DNA of 64,000 nt from Monosporascus cannonballus (Eukaryota > Ascomycota > Sordariomycetes > Xylariales). The position numbers and the translations under genes were made by a program. The stretch's first letter is position 1. Each line of letters opens with the position of its first letter. The stretch lies in contig QJNS01000026.1 in the NCBI GenBank assembly GCA_004154925.1, positions 186,001 through 250,000 of the forward strand, given 5' to 3'. The notes below the pieces were generated by a model. That model was not told the DNA's origin. It did not search any database and was given only the letters and a program-made list of their open reading frames with translations. Shown one piece after another: positions 24,466 through 37,771 of this stretch.

Positions 24466-26674
24466 GTTATTAGGTTATTATTTCGTATTCGTATACAGCT
24501 GTATATGAAAATACGTCTATGTTTTCGTTAACGGACGTATTATAAGCTATTTGTACTAATAGTAATAATTTTACCTGATTATTTGGTTAATAGTTAACAT
24601 AATTTCGAAAATATTATTCCAAAATTTGATTTAATTTTTCTATTTAACCGTCCGTTTAACGGTAATAAACTGTTAAAAACTTAAGCTTAATATTTATTTA
24701 TTTAAAAAAGTTGGTATTATACTTAAGCGTAAAAAACTTATTTCGATTAAAGATAATCTTTTTTTGATTTTTCGTATTTATTAAGATAATATCGAATAAA
24801 GGCGTAAATTAAGTATTTTACCATTAAAATTCCTTTAAAAAGTAAAAAATAGATATATTTGATAGATTTATTAATTATTACTTAAATTCCGTTATATTAG
24901 GTTCCAATAATTGGCGTTTTAAATAAGGAAAAATTAGTAATAAAATTCCAAGTTACGGTATTTTAACTTTTATTAAAATATTAATAAGTTATAATCACTC
25001 ATAGGGCTTATAGTAAACTATCTTAGCCTTATTATAAATATTATAACTTTTAAACCTTTTTTTAATTATTCGGCGTAATTCAGGAAAATCATATCGTTCT
25101 TATAGTCTAGTTATTTTGAAAAGTTTTTGATATTTATATAATAAGTTTTCGTAAAATTCCTTGACGAATTGTTTTTGCTGGTTTTTAAAAACATAGATTT
25201 TGTTATAGTATAGTAACTAATTCTTCGACTACCTTTTTAACTGTTAAACTTTTTTATTTTTCCGTATTATCAGAATTCCGAAATCGTACAAAAAGTTCGA
25301 AAAACGTTTTTTTTTAGAATTTTGCATAATTTTAAAATAATATTTTAGTGATACTACAGTATTTATATATTTTTTAGAGATTTGGAAGTCGTAACTACCT
25401 TTACGATTAAAAATATCTGCTTAAATATTTTTGTTCTTTTAATATAATATGTTATAAAGTTAAATGTTGATAAAAATTATTCAAATCTTATGTCGTTTAT
25501 TCAGTTTTTGCGTTTTTATAATTAGAATAAATATTAAAATGTTTCTTCGTTCCATGAAAAAATGGTTCGTATTTTTCAAGGGCGTTAATAATTGCTAATA
25601 GTTTTTGTCGTAAATTAGCTATTTAAGTTCTGTATTTTGAAATGTTTTCGAATAATACGTTATTAAGTACTATTTGTTGTTATTTTTTAATTATTTTAAA
25701 ACGGCACCTCATACGTAATCCGAAACGTCCGTTTTTTAAACGCTTTTTTTGTTTGCGTTAAGTAATCTTATAATAGATCTATTAGTAATCGTATTTTTTA
25801 ATATATAGAATATTTGTTGGCTTTTTTTAGAAATTTAAACATTTTTCTTATATATTTTTAGTAATAAGTTCCTTTCATGGTTTAATTATATTTTCGTATT
25901 TCTTTACTTAGGTTACGTATATAACCTGTAAATTCTAAAATTTGCCGGATATCGATAACAATCGTCTTATTAAGAATATGCTAATTCTTAACTGCTTTTC
26001 TGTTGAAGTGTTAAATTTTAAATCTAGCCGAGAGTAAGCATGTACTTTAAAAAATTTAACTTTTGCATATGCCATATATTTTTAGCTGGGTTAATTCGGA
26101 TGTTTATTACGTTCAAAATCCTAAGCACTTAAGCGACGTACTTTTTGTACTTTTTAAAGTTTTGCAATAAATAAATATATTATCAAAATAAACAAAAACG
26201 AATTTATTTAAATATTTTCTAAGAGAAATTATAATTAAGCACTAAAAATTAGCTGGGGCATTGGTAAATCTCATAGGTATTATTCGGTATTCGTAAAGTT
26301 CATATATTATTGTAAATCCAGTTTTCTACTTTTTTTCTTTAGCTATTTCAATATAATAATAACCGTTTCGGAGGTTATATATAATAAACTATTTTATGTT
26401 GTTAACGTTTTTTAACGTATTTATAAGAGTTAAAGATATCCGTTTTTAATTGTAATATTGTTTAGGTATTTATAACTAATTAGTTTTCAAAAAATCAAGT
26501 TTTCGTTTTAGTTAATATTTTATTTTCTATTTTTAATCTTTCGTGTTTTAAGAATGGGGTATTTAACGAGAGAATTAAAAAGTTAAATATGTCCTTTTTG
26601 AAATTGAATATATTTCTATAAGCCCTTTAATTTATTAAGATTTATATAGTAAATCTTGTAAATTTTTAGATAAT

Positions 26675-27090
26675 TGTTATAGAAATAGAGGTTTCTGTTT
26701 CGAGAAGACCGACCGACCTTTAAGGCCTAGCGTGGACCTGTTACGGCTAAACCCCGAATAAGGAAGCTCGGCTCTTAAGGTGATCTGGTAGATCTGGGTG
26801 ATCTGGGACCAGATTATACAGATTTAATAGATCTACGACATGTTCACTTTTAGAATTAGAATATAAAACGAATCGGTTTTTTAAATATATACCATTTATT
26901 TAGTTTCGTTCTTTAATTATTAATTTAAGCTTATAAATAAAAACAGTCGTTTTCGATTATAAAAACTTTTTTATATATTTTTAACGTATAAAATTAATAA
27001 ATTATTTTTCGTTGTATTATTAATTGTAAAATTAAAATCTTATTTCAACTATTACTTATAATTTAAATAAATATATAAAAATTCGTGATA
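26675..27090 (+). repeat. 5' LTR of gypsy copy D
   Basis: 416 bp beginning TGTTATAGAAATAGAGG, the mutated form of TGTTACAGGAACAGGGG in copy C. The match continues along the length of the copy C LTR. Confidence 0.75.
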
Positions 27091-28666
27091 ATTTGATAGA
27101 TGTTTAATTAATAAGCCAAAACTAATTTATTGCTCAATTAAGATATAAACTTTTTTAAATTCAATATAAGAAATAATATAAAATAGGTTTTGAGAAATAC
27201 ATAATATAAATAAGTTTATTATTAATTAATAACATATTAATATTGAAATTAAGCAATTTACTCCTTATTAAAAATATCTTTTAGTTAATTAATAATATGC
27301 TTTTATTTATTATTCGATTTTACAAAGGATTTTTATAACCTAAATAATAATCTGTTTCGATTTTTAAAAATATTGTCGAAGTTTAAGAAAAGATATTAAA
27401 AAAGGAGGTGGCTGAAAAAGAAATTAAGAAAAACTACAAAGCCGAGGTTTTAAAGAAAAAAATTATATTACTTTTTATTTAGTATGGAATGTGAGAAGTT
27501 AAAAATTGTAAATTAATTTCTTTTAAGTCTTATAATAGATTGATCGATATAAAAGGACTTTTAATTTAAACCAGATTTTATATTAAGTTTTATAAGAGTT
27601 TTTTAACGAAAAACTACTTGGAAATAAGGGTTATTTTATAATTATTTATTCGAAAACTTCTTTTATAAATTCAACCTATTTTAAAGAATTATTTTAAAAA
27701 TTATCCCGATTAATATTAGGATATAATTAATTATATTTTTAATAATTACGAAAAGTTTAAAAAATGTAAATAAATTTTATTTTAAAATCGTAATAAAAAA
27801 TACACTATTATTTAATAGCTTTATTTTTATTACTAAACCAAATTAATCCCTAAATTTATAATTTAGTTTAACAGCTTAATTATTATTTTAAATTTGCTAA
27901 TACATCCGTAATTTTATTTTTATTTTAATAACTGAAAAACTTTAATTAAAAACGAAATATATAAACAACCAAAAATCAAATTGTTTACGAAATATATCGA
28001 TAAAGTTATTATTGCCGACCGACGTATTTTTAATCGGCACCTTAAAAAAAGAACCGGAAAACGAAATAACGATAACAATTTTAATAACCAAATTAAAAAA
28101 GATAAAAGTAAATTTAAAAAAACGAATTCTGTTTGAAAAAAGAGTTTAAAAAGATAAGTTTAAAGTAAAATGCTTTAATTATAAGAAAAAGGGGTATTTT
28201 AAAAACGAATATCGTTTCTCCGACAAAAAGGACTTTAAAAACAAGGATTCCTTAACCCTAGAAAAAAGTCAGAACGGCTAAATAAAAAACAGAGAGTAAG
28301 GCAAAAACGGAAAAAAAAGAAATTAGTTCGATTTTCTTTCAGCTAGAATTTATTATTATTACGACCACTCAGATCCCAAACGATATCCCAAAGTACGAAA
28401 ATTATCCCGTTTGCCAAAATTTTAAGGTTAAAACCTGCAAGTACTATCCAGGACAGACGGCCTCCAGGATAGCTATGGAGCTAGGATACCGTTACCATCT
28501 TGACACATAAAGGTACGGGATATACGATGAAAGTGGCCAGTTTCGGCCAGACATTAACAACCATGGATAGTTGTCCCAGGAGCTCTGCAAGCTCCTAAAA
28601 TGTATCATTCACCTAAAAGAACTAACGGTAAACCCTTACAACCTATTACATTTCATTACCTGCTAC
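26675..28666 (+). mobile_element. Ty3/gypsy element, copy D, 5' part only
   Basis: The element is in plus orientation with its 5' LTR at 26675-27090. Gag follows with a partly preserved knuckle (CFNYKKKGYFKNEYRF, near 28170), then the gag-protease linker. At 28666, inside a stretch reading VNPYNLLHFITCY in the plus frame, the hAT-like element begins. The matching stretch in copy C continues unbroken. RIP is heavy up to about 28340 and light from 28360 to 28666, where 20-codon runs remain open. Confidence 0.75.
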
Positions 28667-28860
28667 TAGAGTGAGGAAGAAACCACCAACCGAAAATTAC
28701 CTACGGCCCACGAGTACCCGCGGGTAATGCCAAGGACCCATGGGTGACCCATGGGTTCTTGGCGTAAGTCAGAATTACCCGCGGGTACCCAATAGGTCCT
28801 TGGCATTACCTGCGGGTACTTAATAAGTTCCGCTAAGGATCTATTAAATACCTACGATTA
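28667..28860 (+). repeat. Left end of hAT-like element with palindromic subterminal repeats
   Basis: TAGAGTGAGG is followed by ACCCGCGGGTAA (twice), ACCCATGGGT (twice, one reading as tandem palindromes), and AATAGGTCCTTGGCA. These GC-rich palindromes stand out inside the AT-rich block and recur in inverted arrangement at 44620-44793. Confidence 0.65.
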
Positions 28861-31800
28861 CTTGTCAACAAAATACGAAAATTCCAAACGTACTAAAGAA
28901 AAAGTAAAGAAATACTTTGAAATAATTATTATGTTATAAAAATAATATATATTATTTTTAAACGAAATAAATAATACCGTAAATTTAATTTTTTTCCTCA
29001 AAATAATTTGAAATAATTTGAAAAAATTATTATATAAAATAAATTATATGTATTATAACTAATTATTTTAATAAGCCTAATTTAACGAAAAAAAGGAAAA
29101 TTATTTATGTTATAATTAACAAATTAATGCTATAATTATATTTAACTTAAATTGTTTTTGATTTCTTTTATAGAAAATTTCTATTTATATAAAACCTAAA
29201 GTTTACGTTATTAAATACGGTAGAAATAACTTTGATATAGACGTAGCTAATAACGCCAAACCTTTTTTAAACGCTTTATTTAGTAAAACTTTTACAACGT
29301 TTTTTACGTATTTAATTAATATATTAATTTGAAAATTCGATTAATCCTTATTATTTTCATATATTTAAAATTATTTTTATTTACATCTTTTAATATAATT
29401 AAAACCATATAATTTCCCGTAATATACTTATAATAAAAAAAGTTCGAACGTTACGGGCGAACTTTAAAAATAAGATTACGCGATTTCGTATCGAAATAAC
29501 GTATAAAATAGTTTTTTTTAACTTGATTACATTAGGTTATAAAGCCGGTAACCTTTAGTAATAGAATACTGTATAATCTTAGATTAACCGGATATCCACT
29601 TATATATATTTTAAAATAATTATTTACTATATTTATTTATAACGTTCAGTTTTAATGCAACCAAACGAGCAAATCTTTTTCTTTAATTTCGAATTTGCCT
29701 AAATCGAAAATCGTAATAACTTTTTATAAATTTTAATTTTTTTTATAATATTAAACAAAAAATATGTTTTTAAGTAAAAATATCGTAAAACTTATAACTA
29801 GCTAAATAATACAACAAAAGGATTTTTAGTAAATAAAGAATATTTTAAATAAATGTTAAAAATTATACCTAAGGCCGAAATGGCTTTGTATGTAAAAATC
29901 TAAAATTTTTAAAGATACTTGAAAATTATTTTTATATTAATATAATTTAAAGTGTAAGTTATTTACCATATTATAATATTTTAAACGTTAAATATTAAAT
30001 AATTTAAAATTAAGTTAAAAAGTTAAAAAATAAAATATTTAAAAAATAATTAAAATTTAAGGAACGAAATATAAAAATAATTTCCTTAATATTTTTAATC
30101 TTAATATTAACCTTAATATTATTTTGATTTATAAAAGCGTTATTTGCTGAAAATAGTTAAAATATATAACGAAATTGAATAAAAAGTCCGTAATTTTGTA
30201 AATAATAAATTTGGTAAATTTAATACGACATATATATAAAAATACGCTATTATTTTTATACGAATATTTGAAAAAATATTTTTATTTTAAGCTGATAATA
30301 AATATTAAAAATATTAATAAAATAATTAAATAATAATTAAGGTAAAAATTTTCTTATCGGATCGTTATACGAAATTTTTTAACTTAAGATATAATAGGAC
30401 TTTTTAATGAAAAAAATATTAAATCGTTTAAATAATTAATAATAAATTTATAGCGAATATCGTGAACGGTATTATTATTATAATAAAATATTTCGGTTAT
30501 TTTATTATTAATATTAATAAATATCCTATCCTTATTATCTGATATTATAAATATATTTTTGGCCTTACTTTATTTCGTTATAATTTAATTAGAACATTGC
30601 TATTTTGCTTAGTTATTAATAATTAATAAAATATTAAAATAATATAAAATAATATTTATTAATAAATATTAAAATTTTATTTAAGTATTATATTTTACGT
30701 CGTTTATTTTTCGAGAATTATACATAAATTTAAATATTTTTAGTTATTTAATTTGCGCTCAATTTATTAACTTGAATTATAACGAATTTTTTCGATATTA
30801 TTTTATTTTGCCGAAATATTACTTATTTACATTCGAAGCTTTTTAGAATACGGATTTTCCATATTTAAATAAAATAGGTATTACGGAATTAAAAATTAAA
30901 AATCCTAAATATAATTATTTTAGAATTATTTCAAAACTTAGGTAACGACAATCAAAAATAATATATTATAATAATGTAAAGTAATAAGACTTCATTAGGT
31001 TGAAAAGATGAATTAAATCATTAAATTGAAAAAATAAAGTAAGAATTTTGTAATAAGTACAAAATTTTAATTAAGTAAAATTTTATATAAGATATACGGA
31101 ATTTAAAAATTTATCGATAAAAAATTTATACCTATAAAACTTAAAATAAGATTTATTTAATTAAATAATATTAATTACCTTTTTAGCCTCTTTTTAAATA
31201 AATATTTGAAATAAATGAAAAAGATGAATTAAAATAATTTATAAAATATATATTATTTTTTTATTTTCTTAAAACGTTAATAAGCGGCCTTAAAATAATT
31301 ATATTTTAATAAAAATATATTTTCCGAATAATATGAATATTGTTTATTTAAAACGTTATTTATTCATTATAAATAACGCAAAGTTCACTGTTTTGAAATA
31401 AAAAAACTAAAAGAGTTTTGCAATTTTTTATTATATTTTCAAAATAAACGCTTTTATCCGCATAAATTAAAATAATACATTTATAAGTATTTCGCAAATA
31501 ATACGTTAAAATAATATTTTTTCGAAAATTAAACGGGTATTTTTTTGATATTTCCGAGTTTAACAAAATATATTTCCTGGAAAATATTAATAATAAAATA
31601 ATTATGAAATAATCCGGGTTATATATTTATTATTAGGTTTCCGTTTATAACGCCGAACCTTAAACCTAAATATTTTTGGTTAAGGTTTTATCGGTTATTT
31701 AACTTTTTTTGGCGGATTTAAAAATAAAACCGATTAATAATACTAACTTATTTTATATTATATATTAAATAAGTATATATTTATTTAATGTAAATTTCAA

Positions 31801-34800
31801 CGGAAAATTAGAAATAGAATTATTAAAATTGTAATTCAATTTGTTTTGGATATCGTTAATTCGTAAAACATTTAAAGTATTACTTAAAATAAGTAGTTTT
31901 GTAATTATATTATTTTGATAGTATTAAGTTTGAATTAAAGTAATTAAAGCAAATAACTTTATTATAAAGGTTTCATAAAAAGAAAAAAATAAATAACATT
32001 CGAAAAAGTTAATACGTAATTTTAAAATCGTATATTATCAATTATTTATATAATTTCGATTATTTCATTTATTTTCGCTATTTATTTATATATTATAAAA
32101 AATATTGTATTATGGCTTTAATTAAACGTATTATAATATTGAAATAATATTACAGATTTTCGAAAATTTTGGCCCTAGTAATAATATGTGACGGCTAAGC
32201 TAATTAACTATTAAACCTAAGTCGACGGGTTTATGTTGGCAGGAATATCGTAAAAATCTGAATAATAAAATAACTTAATTAGGTTTCGTAATACCAAAGG
32301 CGTTTTAGGTAACGAATTATAATTAAAAGCTGTCGTTATCTAAATTATGGAATAACGAATATATATATATATTTTATATCTTATTAGATCTTTATTAGAT
32401 TTTAAAACTTTTATAGATTTAATAACATCAGATCCTATTTAGATCTTATTTGGATTTTGTCGCCAAGCGAGATCCAAATCACGTAACACTTTTAACTTAC
32501 TTAGGCCCTGTTTCGGTTCTTAAGCGACCATCTCCGAGACCTTTCCGTGGTTGGGTCATAACATAATAATTTCGATAATAATCAATCGTTACAAAATACT
32601 TTTTCATAAAATAATAACCTTAATTAAGATAATAATTTAGAAAATTCTGTTACCGATAATTAAAATAATAACAAAATGCTTAATAAAAATTATTTGTTAA
32701 AAAGCAATAATAAAAATTACCTAAATTAAAAACCGATTAAAATAAATTCGAATTAAAAACAAAACATCCGAAAGCTAAGTTCAGAATTTAATTATTTATG
32801 ATTAGGTAATAATTACCGAATAAAAAATAATTTAATTTACCGAACTTTTATAGTTGAAAAGCCGTTTTATTACGTTAAATTATTCGAATCGATCTTAATC
32901 TTAGATATAACGAGAGGCCGATTTTTTATTATTAACCGGGAATATTATGAATATCGGGAGCGTTAATACGAGAATTAGGTAATTTAGTTTTAACGGCAGT
33001 TATTGTTTCAAAAAAACGTTAATAGCAAAAATACCAAAAATTTACTAAACGAAATTATCGGCATATTTAATGAAATAAACAGTAATTCGGAATATTAAAA
33101 CGACTTTATATAAGTTTATTAACGGACAATTGGGTAATTTCAGATTAAGTGTCAGCGATGTAAGTATTATTTTATATATTTTACCTTTCTTAAAAAAACG
33201 AAATAAGCTATATTAAAAACATTTGTAAAATAATATATCTCGTAAGAAAATAAATTAAACGGATTTAGTTACAAATAATAAATTCTTTGATATAATTATG
33301 GTATATATATGGTTTGAAATAATTCTGAAATAATTATTATATAACCTTTTATTAATAGGATTTTATTGGACTTTTTTATTTTTAATGTTTTTCCTTTTTT
33401 TAAAAGCGTAATAATTTTGAAAAAAATTTTCTTTATTATAATTATAACCTAATATTACTTGAAGTATTTTATTTTAATTAAATCCTTTTGATTACTTATT
33501 TTGTATTTTAGCATTTGCTTATTAAAGGTTTTTTAAATAAATATTTCCGAATTATAATATTATTTTAAGATAACGGCTTTAAACCATAAATAATAAAAAT
33601 ATATATAAGGAATATACGGATATATATTAACGCAATTATTAAATATAGACTTAAGGATATCTCTTTGAAATCTTATACATTAATTAATTATAACATTTGG
33701 ATTACGTCTTATATAGTATTTTCGTTTTAAGAAATTATTATTTATTAGATTAACCGAAAATAAAGAAGGTATTATCTTTTAATTAATATTTAACTTTAAA
33801 ACACTAAATCGAATAAATTTAATAGTAATAATTTATTACGTTAATTAAAAACTTAGAAATAACTAACCGATTTCGTCTTTTTATTACGAATAATAACCTT
33901 GGTATTAGATAAATAATTATACAAAAATAACTTTATCAAAAATTAAACGACTTATTTTAATGGGCAAACGAGATTCGGTATTATGTATATACGTTGTATA
34001 TTTTATAAAAGGCATTTATTAACTTTTTAAAGGTTTATAGCATAAGGTTATGGAAAAATTTAAAAAACACTTTAGACAAATAAAACAAATTCAAAAATTT
34101 GTCGAAATAGGATAAGGACCTTATTAATTCAAACAAACATATAACTATAATAATATATAATAATATATATGTTTTGAAATAATTATAAAATAATTATGTA
34201 ATGTATATAATTACGCATATTTGTTATTTAAATTTATTTCGGTTCCAATAAGAAAAAACCTTCTTATAAATTTAATAAAACATAATTATAAGATTTTGGA
34301 TTATAAGAACGTACTTTAAATAATTCGTAAAGTTTATGGCCGTTGAAATTTAGTAATTTTTTTAAACGTACTATAGAAATATACCCCGTAATTTAAAAAT
34401 TTATACGCAAATATATAATATTGAAAAAAGCGGGTTATGCATTACCCGCTAACGGTATTAAATTTATTTATTATTTGGTTAATATTTTTAAATACTTTAT
34501 TTAAATAACAAACAATTTCGATTCTTTTCGAGAAAACCACATCTCTTATATAGTAAGCGAATATAAAATTATGTTTAAACACTTACGTGAATGCAAAAAG
34601 CATATTGTTAAGACTTATTAAAGATATTATCCGGATAAAAAAGCAAAAAATAAAAACAAAATAAAACATAGGAAGAAATTAACATTTTTGAATTTATTAA
34701 CCGCTTAATAATATAATTACAACTGTTACGAAAAGGTATTAAGTTAATAATTTCGAAAAATTTTAAATATATTAATAAGTTAGTTATTAATAATTGCCCA

Positions 34801-35845
34801 TTAGTATATTTTTCCGCCTTAATTTACTTATTATTAAGCAATACGATTATTTAATTCGGTAATTACTTTAATAATTAGCAGAAATATTTCTATTTAAAAT
34901 TATTTAATAATATATTTTATCGAAAAGCCGTTAAATACTTTAAATAAACATATAAAAATATTAAGAAATATATATTAAGCGGAATATATAATTTATTATA
35001 TATACTTTTATTTTAAATTACGGAAACCTTACCGAAACGGTTTATTAAATTTAAGTTTTAAAAAAAAGGGTTCGATATACCGTATTAACGATAATCCGTA
35101 AAAGGATACTATTAATAATTATTTCTAATGCGAATATAAATAATTTAATTAATATTTTAAAAATTATTTTTGATTATATTATTCCGATATTTATCCGAAC
35201 AAAACCGTTTTGATATTTTAATAACGAATTAATAATATATTTCCCGGTTTTATTTTCCTTACACGTAATTTATTATATATCTAATATTTCTTCGTATTTT
35301 TAAAACGTATTTAAATTTTTCTTCAGTTAAAATATTATTTTAACGATTAATTAACATTACCGTAATAATTTAAATTAATTTTAATTATATTATTTTATAT
35401 ACGAACCAAAATATTTAATTTGGATAACGATATTATATATGATAATAATAATTCCGTTTATGCTCGAAAACACTTCGAAAAACGAATGGAAAAAATACGG
35501 AAAATATTTTAAACTCTATTTATAGAAAACTTAAAAAAGTTATCGGATCAACATAACCTATTACCAAATAAACGTAACGGAATATTAAATAATAATTTAA
35601 AAAATCCGGATAAAACCGAAAATAAAGAAAACGAAAATTAAGTATTCTAGAAATCTCCATATACTAATTGGATTGTTAAGATAAACGGATTTTAATATAA
35701 AGAACCTATATTTAAGAATTAATTTTATAAAAAACAAAAGCTAATTAATACTAAAAATAAAGGCTTTATTAAAAGATAAATAAATAAGATTCCGAAAAGC
35801 TAAATTGTAATGCTTATATAAAACCGGCCATTTTCCCGGGATAAC
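28861..35845. other. Extremely AT-rich interior of the hAT-like element
   Basis: About 7 kb without a supported gene. Composition is dominated by A and T with surviving CG dinucleotides and almost no CA or TG. A partly readable plus-strand stretch near 34430-34680 (reading like LNGIKF.YYLVNIFKYF) may be transposase-derived. A minus frame at 31360-31566 shows nothing. A TTTGAAATAATT motif recurs at 28918, 33319 and 34168, and also near the element's ends. Confidence 0.5.
35841..35845. repeat. Target-site duplication of copy C, left (ATAAC)
   Basis: ATAAC precedes the 5' LTR and ATAAT follows the 3' LTR at 43152-43156. They differ by one C-to-T change. Confidence 0.75.
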
Positions 35846-36281
35846 TGTTACAGGAACAGGGGTTCCTGTTTCGAAGAGACCAACCTTTAAGGCCTAGCGC
35901 GAACCTATCACGGCTAAACTCCGGACAGAGAAATTTGGCTCTTAAGGTGACCTAATTAATCTAAGTGATTTAAATAATCTGGACCAGATCAAATAAATCA
36001 CATAGATCACATAAATTCAAGATATACTCACTTTGGGAATTAGAATATATAACAAATCGGTCTTTTATGTAATTAGCACTTACTTAGTTTCGCTTTTTAG
36101 CTATTAATCTAAGCTCTTAATCGAAAGCAATTATACCGTTTTTTAATTAAGGGAAAAATCTTTAAATCTTTTTAACAAATAAATCATTAAATTATTTTTC
36201 GCCTTAATATTACCTGCAAATCAAAACCTTATTTCGGATATTATTTATATTTTTAAATAAATATATAATAAGTTTATTATA
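35846..36281 (+). repeat. 5' LTR of gypsy copy C
   Basis: 436 bp starting TGTTACAGGAACAGGGG. It aligns over its full length with 42716-43151. Its last bases are more mutated (TTTATTATA against GTTCGTTACA). Confidence 0.85.
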
Positions 36282-37588
36282 TTTTAATAATTTCTTAATT
36301 AATAACCGACGAATAATTTATTGCCTAATTAAGATATAAACCTTTTTAAACTTAATATAAACGATAATATAAAACGATATTCAGAAAATAAACAATATAC
36401 CCGATTCTTATTATTAATTAATAAAATGTTATTAATAAAACTTAACGACTTACCCTTTATTAAAAAAGTTTTCTAATTAATTAATAACATAATACCCCTT
36501 ATTACTCGATTTTAAAAAAATTTTTCTTTACAGTTTTAACAGCAACCTTCCCCAATTCCTTAGGATATTATTAAGGTTTAAGAAAAAGAGCCGGAACGGG
36601 AAAAAGCTAAGGAAAAAAAAAGAATATAGGGCAGGAAGCCAAAAAAAAACCTATAGCAAAAGAAAAATTAAGCGCCCTAGCGGTAAAAGTTCGAACCCTG
36701 AAAAAGGAAAATGCTCGTTTCACTAAAGAAAAAAAACCAGTTTTTTCTCGGTTCGGCTCTCCCAAAGGACGAAGCCAAAGGGCTGGTTACTAACCCCCTT
36801 CGATAAATCCAAAACGAACAGCTTCGATTTTACCGTTATTCGGAACCAACCAGATACGAAAAGAAACTATTCCGCCCCCTAGTTACTACGGAATGCCAGA
36901 TGTTAAAGGCTACAAACTAACTCCTTCTAAGCCTTACAATAAATCAAAGGACCTTAATGGATTTTTGGTTTAAGCCAAACTCCACCTTAAGTTTTCCAAA
37001 AACTCCTTACCGGAAAAATACCAGAAAATAATGGCCATTTCGTAACTACTTGTCGGAAAAGTTCGTAACTGGTTTAAACTTATTTTAACGAATTATTTTA
37101 AACAATACCTAAAAGAATTTTCGGATTTTATTAATTATATTTTTAGCGATTATAAGAATTTCGAAAAAAAATATGCGCCTTATTTGGAAATCCCGATACG
37201 GAATAAAACGTAATTAAATAGCTTTATTTTTTTTATCAAATTAAGTTAGCCGCCGAATATATAAGTAAATTTAACTACCTGGCCGTTATTTTAAACCTGC
37301 CAGAAAAAGTGTTATTTTACTTTTATTATAACGGTTTAAAATCTTTAATTAAGGACGAAATATATAAAGAACTAAAAGTTAAATTTTTCGCCGAATATAT
37401 AAATAAGGTTATTATTGCCGACCGACGTATTTTTAATTAGTACCTTAAGAAAAAAAGGACCGGCAAACGAAATAATAATAAGGGCTTAAAAAGCCAGAAT
37501 AAGAAAGATAAAGGTAAGCCTTAAAAAGAAACGAATTCCGTTTCGAAAAAACCCAAAAAAAAAAAATTTAAAGTAAAATATTTTAATT

Positions 37589-37771
37589 ATGGCAAAAAAA
37601 GGCATTTTAAAAGTAAATGCCATTCCCCCGCTAAGAGGAACTTCAAAAAGGGAAGGATTCCTTAACCCCAGAAAAAAGCCAAAGCGGCTAAACAAAAAAC
37701 CGACAATAAGGCAAAAAAGGAAAAAAAAATTAGTTCAACTTTTTTCCAGCCAGAATTCATTATTGTCATAA
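37589..37771 (+). pseudogene. Gag zinc-knuckle region fragment of gypsy copy C
   Basis: An open piece begins MAKKGILKVNAIPP, out of the original knuckle frame in part, followed by a Lys/Arg-rich tail. It corresponds to 22700-22888 in copy B. The minus-strand frame over the same DNA (37486-37695) is a shadow. Confidence 0.6.

Larger units (their letters stand above)
15660..26674 (-). mobile_element. Ty3/gypsy element, copy A, split by copy B and truncated by copy D
   Basis: Copy A occupies 15660-17380 and 24471-26674, with copy B inserted between. It reads on the minus strand, so its 3' LTR is at the left (15660-16072). The flank at 17380 and the resumption at 24471 match consecutive positions of copy B's own pol. 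The right part carries integrase- and RT-like sequence up to 26674, where copy D begins. The 5' part and 5' LTR are missing. Stops are dense and AT content is high, as expected from RIP. Confidence 0.75.

Noticed and set aside
37486..37695. Hydrophobic minus-strand frame that looks like a membrane protein
   Set aside because: Shadow of the Lys-rich zinc-knuckle tail of gypsy copy C; AAA/AAG codons read as Phe/Leu on the other strand. The same applies to 22719-23006.
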